Below are positions 1 through 13,799 of a DNA stretch of 64,000 nt, piece after piece. Made by a program: the position numbers and the translations under genes. The stretch lies in assembly GCA_029718625.1 (NCBI GenBank), contig CM056387.1, forward strand, positions 34,005,863 through 34,069,862, in the 5' to 3' direction. The notes under the pieces are model-generated. The model saw only the letters and a program-made list of their open reading frames with translations. It did not search any database and was not told the DNA's origin. The stretch's first letter is position 1; every line of letters starts with the position of its first letter. The stretch is from Synaphobranchus kaupii (taxonomy: Eukaryota > Chordata > Actinopteri > Anguilliformes > Synaphobranchidae).

Positions 1-1271
1 AGCTGCCTGGTCATCCCAGGTAAGAAAATGATCTCAGTCTTGCCCAAAGCAGAACCCCTGGTGAACACAAATTGATTCATTCCTTCATCTGGGTCTATTT
101 TGAGCGCCATCAAATTGGAAAACGAGAGAGGAGTCATCTCCCCCTTCACCTCAGTTACTGCGGAACCAACAGATTTTTGCGCTTGATAATTAAAACATCA
201 AATCCGGGAGAAATGCATTCTCTGCAGGAAATGGATAAGACCCCAGCCTAGGGGCTCAGCTCTTAATTACTGTAACCGCGATCAAGGCGATAGCGAAAGC
301 TCCATGAAAACACTGTCGTCAGATGTGACACCTTACCCTATTACCTAGAATTCAAAGGGTCAGTGTGGGTGCCAGGGCTTTCTGATTGGTCAGTTCCGCA
401 ACGTGGCTATTCTCATGGGGTCTGTCCATAAGCAGGTCTGCAAGGAAGATGCATTTATCGTCAGAGGAGGGGTCCATGTTCTCACCCTTCAAGATTACAT
501 ATTTGACTCCTAAAACCTTTCGCATGAATAATGAATTTTGCCAACGGCAGTTATTTATACTGTAAAAAAATAAATGAAAACAGCAATTTTGGTTGTCCTG
601 TCCCTAATTTAGTTTTTTATTTTTTATTTTTTTTGCAGTGCAGAGCAATTCTGAGCAGCCACAACTTGAAGGCCATCGTGCCAGGGAGTCGCGGTTAAAT
701 CCAATGAGTTCTTCAGCAATCACTGACACTCACCGACTCCCTTCCCCACACACAGACGGGTCGAACCACAGCCTACTTCATTTCTTGCCGTAACATTTTT
801 TTGCTGAGGTTGTCACATCGCCGCTCTCACGATGTCGTCGCCACTTGACGCCGGTCCATCACTGGTACACTCATACCTCTATTTGGAGTAGAACACAGAG
901 CAATCCGACTCACTTAATGGCAACTATAAAAGCTTCGGGGCTCCAGGACCACAAGCACATGCAATCTGACAGAGACCTTTGAGAGAACGACAACAACCAA
1001 GCCCCTGAATACCTGAAGGTTTGACAGTGGCCTGTAAGGGTCAATTCTACAGCTGTGAGAGGCTACAGACAAAGATAAACGAAGCTCAGCTATAGTGGAG
1101 CACTTTTAGCTTGCTCTTTTCTTTTTTGTATCTTTCATGCCAACAGCACTTAACCAGAAAACATAACCTGCACTTTGTTATTGAACTCATATCGCTGTGT
1201 AACTACTTATTCAACCTTTTCAGATGTGTGTTGTAGCGATGCCGTCCGAGTTTCACTTATTGCCACTTATT
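1..1271. other. Unique non-coding sequence, no gene recognised
   Basis: No frame here looks like a known protein. A strong-looking donor (CAG before GTAAGA) lies at about 20 with only 19 bases of possible exon in view. A T-rich acceptor lies at 638. AT-rich blocks alternate with ordinary sequence. No repeat family was recognised. Confidence 0.5.
639..698 (+). other. Weak candidate terminal exon
   Basis: A long T-rich tract ends in TTTTGCAG at 631-638. The following frame reads 19 codons (beginning Cys-Arg-Ala-Ile-Leu) before a TAA at 696-698. No homology is recognised, and a T-rich tract plus AG is common by chance. This is recorded only because acceptor, frame and stop agree. Confidence 0.1.
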
Positions 1272-1276
1272 CCTGA
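1272..1276. repeat. Target-site duplication, left of solo LTR
   Basis: CCTGA, matched exactly at 2222-2226 just beyond the right end of the LTR. Confidence 0.8.
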
Positions 1277-2221
1277 TGTAAAAGGGGGCGTGACGTGTGA
1301 GGTTCGAAGGGCCACACGCAGCGAAGGGATTCTTATAAGCTGAAAGAGCCACTGAGACGGAGAGACCCCGTAATTAAGGGAAGTAAAATGATAACGTAAA
1401 TCACCTAGTTCCCACTCTCGACTGGAGGGAAATAAACAGGGAACTGGAAAAAAGGTGAACATAAAGAACCCGGATAATCGGGCGAACGGCACATAAGCAC
1501 GTGAGCGAGAAAGCTCGGTAATCACCACAAGCTACAACCGGGAAGAAAACTAAGCGTGAGGGAGAGAATGCCTAGGCGGTAAAATAACAAGGGGACTGAA
1601 ATTAGAGCGGATAAGGAGGGAGGAAACAATAACCGAAAATAACTCCCGAGCTCTAAACGGAGAGGACTGCTCGCTACAGGGCGGAAATAAAGCAGTCTCC
1701 GAGTCCTAACCTCTACTGGCACCAGTGCAACACGCAACACATGAAAACAGCCCACGAGAAGGCAAGAGGAAACAGTGAACTAAGTGCTAAAGCTACTAGA
1801 ACCGGCTCGCTGTCACACGCAAATAGGTAGAAGCATGAACGCCAGGTTTCTCAGTAAGAAGAAACCAAAACAAAAGGCTAATAGAACAGAACTACTGTCC
1901 TATACTTCCACGAGCAAAGTTATAAACTCCCTGCCTCAGTAAGGAGAAGCGAACGAGAGGGCGAGTAGCCTAGCACAAAGGAACAAAAAACACACACCCA
2001 ACAAACAATGAATAATACCCAAACAGTACAAAATAGTGCAAAACAATACAGAAGGAAACGGGAGCTTAAGTAGCTCCGAGGTAACCACGCACAGATGTGG
2101 ATGCTGAGAGAAGCTCCGCAAACAAGACGGGGCGGAGCAAACATCCACAAAAAGGGCAGCGCCCTAGCATGGCTACCGAGGGAAACGACCGCAAGGGAAG
2201 AAATAGTCAAAAACCATGACA
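1277..2221 (-). mobile_element. Solo LTR of an LTR retrotransposon
   Basis: The 945-base segment starts TG and ends CA and is flanked by a perfect 5-base duplication, CCTGA, at 1272-1276 and 2222-2226. That is the expected footprint of a solo LTR. The right end reads CCATGACA, so the minus strand begins TGTCATGG, a start I associate with fish Gypsy-type LTRs; this is the reason for the strand call. No gag, pol or second LTR is adjacent, which fits LTR-LTR recombination. It shares its terminal 8 bases and general layout with the solo LTR at 20250-20818. Open frames inside it are not taken as genes. Boundaries are firm; family and strand are inference. Confidence 0.8.
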
Positions 2222-2226
2222 CCTGA

Positions 2227-5400
<3,174 letters not shown>

Positions 5401-5592
5401 AACATTACACGGCATTACTGGCGTTTAGCAGACACCCTGTCCACAGTGACTTACACAACTTTTGGCATTTTTACGTGGTATCCATACAGCTGGATTATAA
5501 GCAACAGCAATATCATATCTGGGAATCCAACCCCCCACCTTCAAGTTACAAGCCCAGTATCTTGCCCATTATATTACACAACCTCACTTCCC
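5401..5592 (-). mobile_element. Diverged tRNA-headed SINE (L2-like tail)
   Basis: Read on the minus strand it has a tRNA-like head (GGCTTGTAAC, then a B-box-like GGATTCCCA), a middle segment with CAGCTGTATGG, and a tail reading TTGTGTAAGTCACTGTGGAC then GTGTCTGCTAAACGCC. The tail is the diverged form of the L2-like end seen in the better SINE at 39881-40129. Many substitutions mark it as old. Ends are approximate. Confidence 0.65.
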
Positions 5593-7111
5593 CTCCGAAT
5601 CACCTCATATTGATCTCACTCAGGCACATGCACACACACATGTACAAACAGACAATGTGCAGACACAGAAACACACACAAACGTACACACAGATGGATGA
5701 GTGAACTCCACACTGACAGCATTTTGTTTTGTGTTCTCTGACGACAGTACCACATTTTCAAATCATTTACGGAAGTAAATATTCACATCCAATATATTTC
5801 TGTAGTGATTGCAATTTCTTTCAGCAAATATTTAAGTAGTCTCCTACCTTACCACAACACTGAGGGCCACAATGACATAAATCCCCAAGTCCTAAACCCC
5901 AGCTTCAGATGTTGGATCAACGGCCCTCTGCTAATGTGCTTAGAGAGGGGCCCCTGGGAAAACTGCCCCCCCCCCCCCCCCCCCCAGGTAACACAGATCA
6001 GTTTACTGCCTAACCAGCACCTCAGGGACTGCTAGCCTGTGTGGGCCTCTTCTTTACTCAGCCTTTACTGTCGTTTAATGAATGACTGGAACAGACAAAG
6101 CACTCAAACGCATTGTATTCCCATACCCACTCAGACATGAGAGCGTATGAATGTTTTATTGTATTCCCATACCCACTCCGGCGTGAGAACGCATTAATGT
6201 TTCACGCCTCTCGCAGTCATCTCTGTCGGCTCGACTACAGCTTAGCGTCCCCGGCCCGGTCTTGAGCATTCCCCGGAGCGTCTGGTGCCAGAACTCATTT
6301 TGGGGAGCCCGTTTTGTGCGTTAAATTTTAATTCAAGGAGCAGCTTACCAGGATTTGTTGTGCGCGCTGCGGTTTCTCGCCGGGCAAAGGTTTAATTTAA
6401 GGAAAAAAATAAATATCTCCCGATGCCAGCGTAAAATTCGGTGTGTTGAAAAAAAAACGCTGTGTTGAGACATTCCGTCGGTCGTAAGAATTTGCATCCC
6501 TAAAAAAGAAGGCAGAAATTCAGCCTCAACCTCTCGTGGTAAAATTCCAGACGCGTGTCCCACACAAATTGAAGAAGTGAGTCGCACCTGCAAACGCGCA
6601 GACAGAAGTCGTTGAGGTAAACACACTCGGGGCAACGGTGATGAAGGAACTGCATTAAACAGTTTTCCCTCAGCACTCAAAACCGTTCTTTTAAGATTTC
6701 CAATAGGCCGTCACAGCACTTTTCATACAAGATGGATTTTACCGCCAGCAAAAAGCTTCCCAGCATGCCATTCACCTTTAACAATTCAGATCCCCCCCCC
6801 CCCCCTGACTACAAAGCTTCAGAATGCTAAAGAATACATTTTGCCTTTGCCCGACCCAGAGCGAGCTACACAAGGGTCGTTTATTTTTTCCCCCACTAAC
6901 TGAAAACATGCACTCATCTCCAACGGTCCGAATCATTGGTGTTTACGGCGCCACACCACAGAAAAGCTGAAATAATGAGAATGCGATTACAGAGGGCCAT
7001 ATTGTCTTTTACTATCATATATCTAATTAGTCTTTTCCATCCTGTAAAAGAAGCAATTACAGTTTACGGCTCTGCTGACAAGCCTGGCGGACTCCATAAA
7101 TCCCAAAGGTT
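5593..7111. other. Unique sequence with C-runs and a short duplication
   Basis: C-runs lie at 5966-5985 and 6792-6805. A roughly 49-base segment beginning TGTATTCCCATACCCACTC occurs twice in tandem within about 6113-6205, with several differences. Open frames here are unrecognised. Confidence 0.5.
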
Positions 7112-8112
7112 CAAAATGAGAACGTGTAGCCTGTACATGGTGTGAAATGAGAGCGTGTTGCCTGTACATGGTGTGAAATGAGAGCGTGTTGCCTGTACAT
7201 GGTGTGTTTGTGAGAGCGTGTAGCCTGTACATGGTGTGTTTGTGAGAGCGTGTAGCCTGTACATGGTGTGTTTGTGAGAACGTGTAGCCTGTACATGGTG
7301 TGTTTGTGAGAGCGTGTAGCCTGTACATGGTGTGTTTGTGAGAGCGTGTAGCCTGTACATGGTGTGTTTGTGAGAGCGTGTAGCCTGTACATGGTGTGTT
7401 TGTGAGAGCGTGTAGCCTGTACATGGTGTGTTTGTGAGAGCGTGTAGCCTGTACATGGTGTGTTTGTGAGAGCGTGTAGCCTGTACATGGTGTGTTTGTG
7501 AGAGCGTGTAGCCTGTACATGGTGTGTTTGTGAGAGCGTGTAGCCTGTACATGGTGTGTTTGTGAGAGCGTGTAGCCTGTACATGGTGTGTTTGTGAGAG
7601 CGTGTAGCCTGTACATGGTGTGTTTGTGAGAGCGTGTAGCCTGTACATGGTGTGTTTGTGAGAGCGTGTAGCCTGTACATGGTGTGTTTGTGAGAGCGTG
7701 TTGCCTGTACATGGTGTGTTTGTGAGAGCGTGTAGCCTGTACATGGTGTGTTTGTGAGAGCGTGTAGCCTGTACATGGTGTGTTTGTGAGAGCGTGTAGC
7801 CTGTACATGGTGTGTTTGTGAGAGCGTGTAGCCTGTACATGGTGTGTTTGTGAGAGCGTGTAGCCTGTACATGGTGTGTTTGTGAGAGCGTGTAGCCTGT
7901 ACATGGTGTGTTTGTGAGAGCGTGTAGCCTGTACATGGTGTGTTTGTGAGAGCGTGTAGCCTGTACATTGTGTGTTTGTGAGAGCGTGTAGCCTGTACAT
8001 GGTGTGTTTGTGAGAGCGTGTAGCCTGTACATGGTGTGTTTGTGAGAGCGTGTAGCCTGTACATGGTGTGTTTGTGAGAGCGTGTAGCCTGTACATGGTG
8101 TGTTTGTGAGAG
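7112..8112. repeat. 32-bp minisatellite, about 31 copies
   Basis: The unit contains GAGAGCGTGTAGCCTGTACA followed by TGGTGTGTTTGT, 32 bases. The first copies are 31-base variants with TGTGAAAT in place of TGTGTTTGT. Nearly all later copies are identical, with rare changes (GTTGCC for GTAGCC near 7700, ACATTG near 7970, AGAACG near 7278). On the minus strand all three frames stay open across the array, giving apparent proteins of over 300 residues made only of the repeat. These are not genes: the unit is not a multiple of three, so successive units fall in different frames. Confidence 0.97.
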
Positions 8113-8890
8113 GAACTCACAGTTTCAACACCTCCAGGTCCCAGCTGTCAGTCTGTAGCACAGATGCCAGTCAGGCTAACAAACTTAAATGCTGAAATGG
8201 AAATAAAAATTAATTACTCAGATTCAAATTGAATACAGGGGCATTGACTGGCTATTGACTAAATCAGCTTTGAGGGGTGTCAATGATGTACATCCCCCCT
8301 TTTGATCTCTCACAAGGGCGCACAAACACGCGCACACACAAAAAGGATTTTCCGATTAAAAGTTTTCTTAAAAAAGGGAAAAGATCTGCAGGTACACACC
8401 TCGAGTAGTGAATTTCAAACTGGAGGAATGGTTAGCACTTAAACACTGCAATAGCATTTTTTAAGGTGGTTTCTCGGTTGTCATTTATTATTCTGGGTGT
8501 CCCTCTTTACATAACGCTGCTGGCTTTATTCAGGTCCAGGCTTGCCTTTATTTAAACGATTGAAAATTTCACTAAAGACGACTTGGCAGCTTCGACTGAA
8601 TCCAGGGATAAACCGCCCACTAGCATAATTCCCTGTCGTCTGTGTGGCTTCATCAGAAAAAAAATACCATTTTGGGGAGCGGTTTTATGAAATGAACCTT
8701 TCGCCAGAGCCTGGACATGAGTTAATCAGGAACCCGTCCCTGGTCCCCTAGCAAGTCTCCAATGGCAGGAGATGTTTAGCGGGAGAGGAATGCCAGCGAC
8801 TGCCAATTAGCTTTGAGGTGAAAGCTATGTCTGCATCCCTATGCCCTGTATTAGTGCTCTAATGATGCTGAGTTGGTGTGTTGTGTCTCT
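8113..8890. other. Unique sequence, possible conserved element
   Basis: No repeat or gene recognised. The stretch 8560-8760 is balanced in composition and free of simple repeats, as conserved non-coding elements often are. That is impression only. Confidence 0.35.
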
Positions 8891-8892
8891 CT

Positions 8893-9071
8893 GTGGGGCG
8901 GGGTGTTGGGGGGGGGGGCGGTGGGAGGGTTGGGGGTGGTAAGGTACCCTGATAAATGTGCACTCAGCCATGTCAAATGAGGCTTGTCTCCAAGTACAAA
9001 TGAGGCTGGGGGGGGGGGGGGGGGGTGGTAAGGCTTTGAGGGGGGTAAGGTGGGGTGGGGGGGGGTTTGGT
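8893..9071. repeat. G-run cluster (G4-prone)
   Basis: Several G homopolymers occur close together, including runs around 8908-8918, 9008-9025 and 9056-9065, separated by short spacers. The plus strand could form G-quadruplexes; run lengths may be affected by sequencing error. Confidence 0.8.
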
Positions 9072-9523
9072 TGATCTACAAAGGTACAAAATAAAAAGGG
9101 GTCTTCAATCGTAAGCACAGCTGCTCAGGGGACAGAATTAAGGCCTGGATTCAAAGGTGAAATTCAAACAAAAAATGAATTCACCATTAATCTTAAATTT
9201 TACCACAAAAAATAGCGAGTCATTTTTGACGGAACCTGACAGGCGCTACAGTTTGGGAGGTGGCCTTTCAGTAACTGGATTTAATTTAGTGATTGGACAG
9301 CACTTTGTTTGTGGTTTTGATTAAACCCAGGGATCTGGTAAAGCCCAGTGTCTGTACACTGTGCGGGTGAAGGGGTCAGAGACACTCAGAGGCGCAGAAA
9401 TGCACGGAGGGCATGCTTGGATTTGCTGGGGTTTGCTGAGGTTTACTGTGAGCACACGCTGGCTATCCCTGACTTAATTTCTTTAAAACTACCTAGCAGT
9501 TGTGACACTGCAAACCTGTTTAA

Positions 9524-9524
<1 letters not shown>
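9072..9524. other. Unique sequence, nothing recognised
   Basis: Ordinary intergenic-like DNA between the G-run cluster and the GT microsatellite; no supported gene or repeat. Confidence 0.45.
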
Positions 9525-9605
<81 letters not shown>

Positions 9606-9685
9606 AAAGAGAGAGGGAGAGAGATAGAAAGAGAGAGGGAGAGAGATAGAAAGGCAGAGAGAGCAAAAGAGAGAGAAAGAAGCAG
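9525..9685. repeat. Compound microsatellite (GT)n then GA-rich
   Basis: A pure GT tract covers about 9525-9603, followed by a GA-rich stretch with GATAGAAA interruptions. A separate GA tract lies at 9779-9802. The apparent Ser-Leu and Thr-His proteins across it are repeat read-through. Confidence 0.97.
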
Positions 9686-9802
9686 TCAGAAAAGCAGATG
9701 AAACTCCCCAGAGGGGGCGAGCGAGCTGGCAGCGTGTTGCCAGATGTATCTGGATGTGGAAACTTTAAACCTAAATGTTCGAGAGAGAGAGAGAGAGAGA
9801 GA

Positions 9803-10660
9803 TAGAGGGGGGTGGGATGGGAGTGAGAGAGTGGCATAAGTGGGTGTGTTAGAATGGAATGGATCAAACAAGTTAGACAGAATATCATTTCTGTGAAATA
9901 TCAGACAACTTTTACTGGCAAATATTAAACATAAAAATGAATGGCAAGTAAAAATGGCATAAAAATGAACATCCCCGTCCCCATCCCCTTATTTCAAATA
10001 TTTTTTACCAGCAATTACCAGCAAGAATAAAAAAGGAGACGTGCCAAGGGAAAGAAATAGGACCATGGAGAATATCTTTAACTAAAAATTAAAGTGCTCC
10101 ATTTCCTGTGATATGATGCTGGCCTAATTCTGGGGATAGCTCATTTTTCAATTCTATATTCACTGTGCATTTTATTTCTGTTATAACTGCTTTAGCCTGT
10201 GTGCCCCATTTCACAGGGGCTCTTTGGCTCTCTTCAAAGTTTGGATTTGGCTCGGTAGAGGGCCGGCTTGTTTGATATTAACGGTTTGGAACAGCTGTGG
10301 GAGCACCTGTAGAAGGCCCATGCTCTGTTTTAAAGGCCCCAGCCTGCCTGTTAGCCTGTTAGCGAGGGAAAACAAAAGCATCCGGCTGCCATTGAGAATC
10401 TGAAACGCGGGCATTCTTTCTCTTTGGGAAGTGATATCCGTAGCCGTCTTGGAGTAGCGGATAACGCGGTTGCCGGAGACGCGGCGGCTATATCTCCATC
10501 CCGCACGGCCGTCCTTTAAGGAAGCAATGCGAGGCCAAAAAAGCCCAAGTACAGGCAGAACAAGGGTGTCCCATGGGCCATCCTGAATTATGCTTAAAAA
10601 ATTTTGTATAATGTTTTCCACTGGTTTTAGTTATTTATTTATTTTTTTTCTCTGCATGTT
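9803..10660. other. Unique sequence with an unrecognised 136-codon frame
   Basis: A minus-strand frame spans 10211-10621 (136 codons). It has no recognised motif and no clear splice or start context, so it is not called as a gene. The stretch 10380-10530 is CpG-containing and repeat-free. Confidence 0.35.
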
Positions 10661-11035
10661 TGCAAAATTTCCCGTGGGATGGTACATTGTAGAAACTTGA
10701 AACTTGGCACACTCATCATAAATGTACGAAATGAAGAGTGTTTAAAATATCACCTCAATCAGCCTCATGGTGGCGCTATAATTAAAATATCTATTTATTC
10801 ACAGTTTTAATGGAATGTCTCCCACACCCTTTGTCCAATTCACACCAGATTTGCTATGAGTATTCCCTGGAAGCACATGTACTTGCATGCACAATATCAT
10901 AAAAGTCCGTCATATTGGATTTTCTGCTAATTTGCTTATTATTATAAACCTGAATGGTAATTTAATGCTCCTAGCTGTTATTCATTTTTAGAGAATTGAG
11001 CGCAGTTGGGTTAAACTGTGTTTTCCTAGCAGGCT
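10661..11035. repeat. Probable interspersed repeat, class unknown
   Basis: It contains phrases I associate with fish dispersed repeats: AAACTTGGCACACTCAT, CATGGTGGCGCTATAAT and TGTCCAATTCACACCAGATT. Ends and class cannot be set from a single copy. It directly precedes the Tc1-like hairpin-family fragment. Confidence 0.35.
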
Positions 11036-11321
11036 CAGCAAATTCCCATAGAGATCCATTCAAATGCAGAGAGGTTATAGTATCGCTTGTAGGAGTACCA
11101 GGAAATAAGATATCAAGAGTCTTTTGATATTGTTGGGTCACAGACATCAGGAAGTCATGGCATGCAAAGGATATGCGACCAAATATTAAAAATGATTACT
11201 TAGTTTTACATTATGTTAAACTGTCCAATATTTTTTGATGCCTGAAAATGCGGGGGACTATGCACAAAAGGTTCTATAATTTCTAAACCGTTCATCCGGT
11301 GGTTCATTATGGTTCTCACTG
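11036..11321 (+). mobile_element. Tc1-like hairpin-family element, right-end fragment
   Basis: This matches the right part of the complete copy at 41249-42036. Shared blocks include CCCATAGAGATCCAT, GAGGTTATAGTATCGCTTGT, GATATCAAGAGTCTTTT, ATATGCGACCAAATATT and AACTGTCCAATATTTTTTG. It ends ATGGTTCTCACTGTA, a version of that copy's terminus (ATGGTGCTCACTGTA). Most of the roughly 110-base terminal repeat just inside the end is deleted, and the left half with the hairpin is absent. Confidence 0.75.
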
Positions 11322-11322
11322 T

Positions 11323-11810
11323 ATAGGCTCATGACTCTGGGCCCCAGAACAATCCCAGAATGCACCAGGACAAGACTCATGCATCTGGGCCACATAACAA
11401 TCCCAGAATGCACCAGGACAAGACTCATGACAGTAAAGCCCCACAGAAAGCGGTGAAATCGCATGCCCAATCTGATTGGTTGCGCCACGTTCCCCGTCCC
11501 GTCTGGACGCCTTGCATCGTAGGCAATCCCAACATTATTTGCAGACACGACGAATAGTCTCTCATTGAAAATTAATGGTGGCGGTGTAATCGCACATGAA
11601 ATCCGCTCCACACCGCATTCTGTGGGGCTTTACTGCAACTCTGGGCCCCAGAACAATCCCGCCATCCACGAGCAAAAGACTCAGGACTCTGGACCCCAGA
11701 CCAATCCCAGCATGCACCACCAAAAGACTCAGGACTCCAGCATGCGCCATCAAAATACTCCTGACCCTGGTGCTGAAAACAATCCCAGCATGCACCGCCA
11801 AAAACCCCTG
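11323..11810. repeat. 48-bp tandem array, interrupted
   Basis: Units contain CTCTGGGCCCCAGAACAATC, CCAGAATGCACC and GACAAGACTCATGA, about 48 bases. Two units precede the small inverted-repeat element at 11431-11635, and about three and a half diverged units follow (the third is internally deleted). The element therefore splits one array. Confidence 0.8.
11431..11635. mobile_element. Small MITE-like inverted-repeat element
   Basis: A 205-base segment has 25-base inverted ends at 11431-11455 and 11611-11635, matching at 24 of 25 positions (outer part CAGTAAAGCCCCACAG). The interior is unique and non-coding. No clean target duplication is visible, so superfamily is unassigned. It lies inside the 48-bp tandem array. 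Confidence 0.65.
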
Positions 11811-12347
11811 TCTCCTGCCTCCACTCTGACTGGAGTGCTCACAAAGCTCTGGACTTAAAAGACTCCCAGCTGTTCTTTTTCCAGCATTTCTCAGTCCTCT
11901 CTCTCTTCCAAGCATTTGTACAGAAACAGAGAACGGCCGGGCAGACACTCGAGTCAGAACCATCCATCGGCAGTCGCTGGTTCGTACATAGCAGACACTG
12001 GGGCGGTTCTGAGATACAACAGGCCATTGAATTCAGGCGGCTGGTATTTAAGGTAATTAAAATTTGGTTTGAAATGCAATTATCAACAAGGCATTCATGC
12101 ATGAATAAGGAAACACTTCTGCCTGATCCCTTACACCACAAAGAGTGGCTTTCAGACAACAGACAGAGGGAAATCAGGCAGCGATATAGAATGAATTAAG
12201 CTGCCATGTCCCCTCCCCCTAGAATGCTGGGATATTCATAGCCAATCACAGAGTTCTCTGGCTGAGTCCTGACTTCTGAGTCATTCTGGTCCCCAGTGCC
12301 GAAGCCCTCAGCAAGACCTCTCATTTGGGCCTAAATGAGTTCCCACC
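11811..12347. other. Unique sequence, nothing recognised
   Basis: No supported gene, repeat or RNA in this interval. Confidence 0.4.
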
Positions 12348-12355
12348 TCTGAGAC

Positions 12356-12573
12356 CAGGGTGTGAAATTAACACCCGCCACCAGCCATACGCTAGGAATA
12401 TATTTTCAATGCGGCTGGTAAGATTTTCTACTCTCGCAGCCACTTTGGCAGGTAACCAACCAGGTTGTGTTATATTGTAATGTGGCTGGTAAAATGTTGA
12501 AAATAACTGGTGATTTTTTGAATCCACAAGCCACTCAGGCCAGTAGGTGAAAAAAAGTTAATTGCATGCACTG
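12356..12573. mobile_element. hAT-type MITE with perfect 8-bp duplication
   Basis: A 218-base element is flanked by the exact duplication TCTGAGAC at 12348-12355 and 12574-12581. Ends are imperfect inverted repeats: CAGGGTGTGAAATTAAC on the left and GTTAATTGCATGCACTG on the right. An 8-base duplication with CAG-type ends is the hAT signature. The interior repeats GGCTGGTAA-type motifs and codes for nothing. The transposase must come from elsewhere. Confidence 0.85.
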
Positions 12574-12581
12574 TCTGAGAC

Positions 12582-13109
12582 ACAGCAAAGTCAGCTTACT
12601 GCCACACAAACACAGGGAAGATAACAGCCCATCCGAAGCAGGAAAGGACTTTGGTCGTTTAGAACACTGTATCTGTCGCCAAAAACGCGGCGGTGCCATG
12701 GGAACAAAGCTGCTACACCCTCAGTCACAGCGGCAAGTTAATTAATCTCGCGCCACACCTTGAGGGTCTCCGGTCTCAGCAGACACAAACCTCATTGCTT
12801 TCTGCGCGATATTAATTAATTAACTAATTAAGAGCCCCCCTGGGGAGAAGAGCGTCTTGCCGTGCACTCTCTTGGCAGGTTGCGCATCACTGCACCGCTC
12901 CCATGAGGCTTCACTTCCTTCCCCGATTCAGTCGCAAAATTCCGCAACCTGTCTGGCTGACTGTCTGAGCTAATCGCAAACATGGGCTTTTTCCTCCCAA
13001 TCACAGCTGCTCCCTTTTTTTCTCTCTACATTTTAAAGCTCCAACCGTGTCGCTGGAGTTATCACTATGTCACTGCAGCTGGCATGTGGGAACTTATCCA
13101 GTGACGAGG
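12582..13109. other. Unique sequence with TAATTA clusters
   Basis: Homeodomain-type cores cluster at 12737-12745 and 12812-12831 (TTAATTAATTAACTAATTAA). No transposon ends were seen. A developmental enhancer is possible but unproven. Confidence 0.4.
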
Positions 13110-13799
13110 CCACACAGTACTACAGGAGAGCCAGTGACTATTTTACACCCTACACTCCACACAGTACAACAGGAGAGCCAGTGACTATTTTACACCCTAC
13201 ACTCCACACAGTACAACAGGAGAGCCAGTGACTATTTTACACCCTACACTCCACACAGTACAACAGGAGAGCCAGTGACTATTTTACATCCTACACTCCA
13301 CACAGTACAACAGGAGAGCCAGTGACTATTTTACACCCTACAGTCCACACAGTACTACAGGGGAGCCAGTAACTATTTTACACCCTACAGTCCACACAGT
13401 ACTACAGGGGAGCCAGTAACTATTTTACACCCTACAATCCACACAGTACTACAGGGGAGCCAGTGACTATTTTACACCCTACAATCCACACAGTACTACA
13501 GGGGAGCCAGTAACTATTTTACACCCTACAATCCACACAGTACTACAGGAGAGCCAGTGACTATTTTACACCCTACAATCCACACAGTACTACAGGGGAG
13601 CCAGTGACTATTTTACACCCTACAATCCACACAGTACTACAGGGAAGCCGGTGACTATTTTACACCCTACAATCCACACAGTACTACAGGAGAGCCAGTG
13701 ACTATTTTACACCCTACAATCCACACAGTACTACAGGAGAGCCAGTGACTATTTTACACCCTACAGTCCACACAGTACTACAGGAAAGGCAGTGACTAA
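13110..13799. repeat. 47-bp minisatellite, about 15 copies
   Basis: The unit is CCACACAGTACTACAGGAGA, GCCAGTGACTATTTTACACC, CTACAAT (47 bases). Variants fall in blocks: units 2-4 carry TACAAC and CACTCC, the middle units carry GGGGAGCC, and later ones ACAATCC. Block structure suggests segmental duplication inside the array. Confidence 0.96.

Noticed and set aside
7112..8112. CRISPR array
   Set aside because: Direct head-to-tail repeats without unique spacers in a vertebrate genome; a minisatellite.
7023..8120. 365-codon and two other >300-codon minus-strand frames
   Set aside because: They are read-through of the 32-bp minisatellite in all three frames; no unique domain or gene structure.
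10211..10621. 136-codon minus-strand frame
   Set aside because: No recognisable domain, no splice context, biased by a CpG-rich stretch; kept only as a note.
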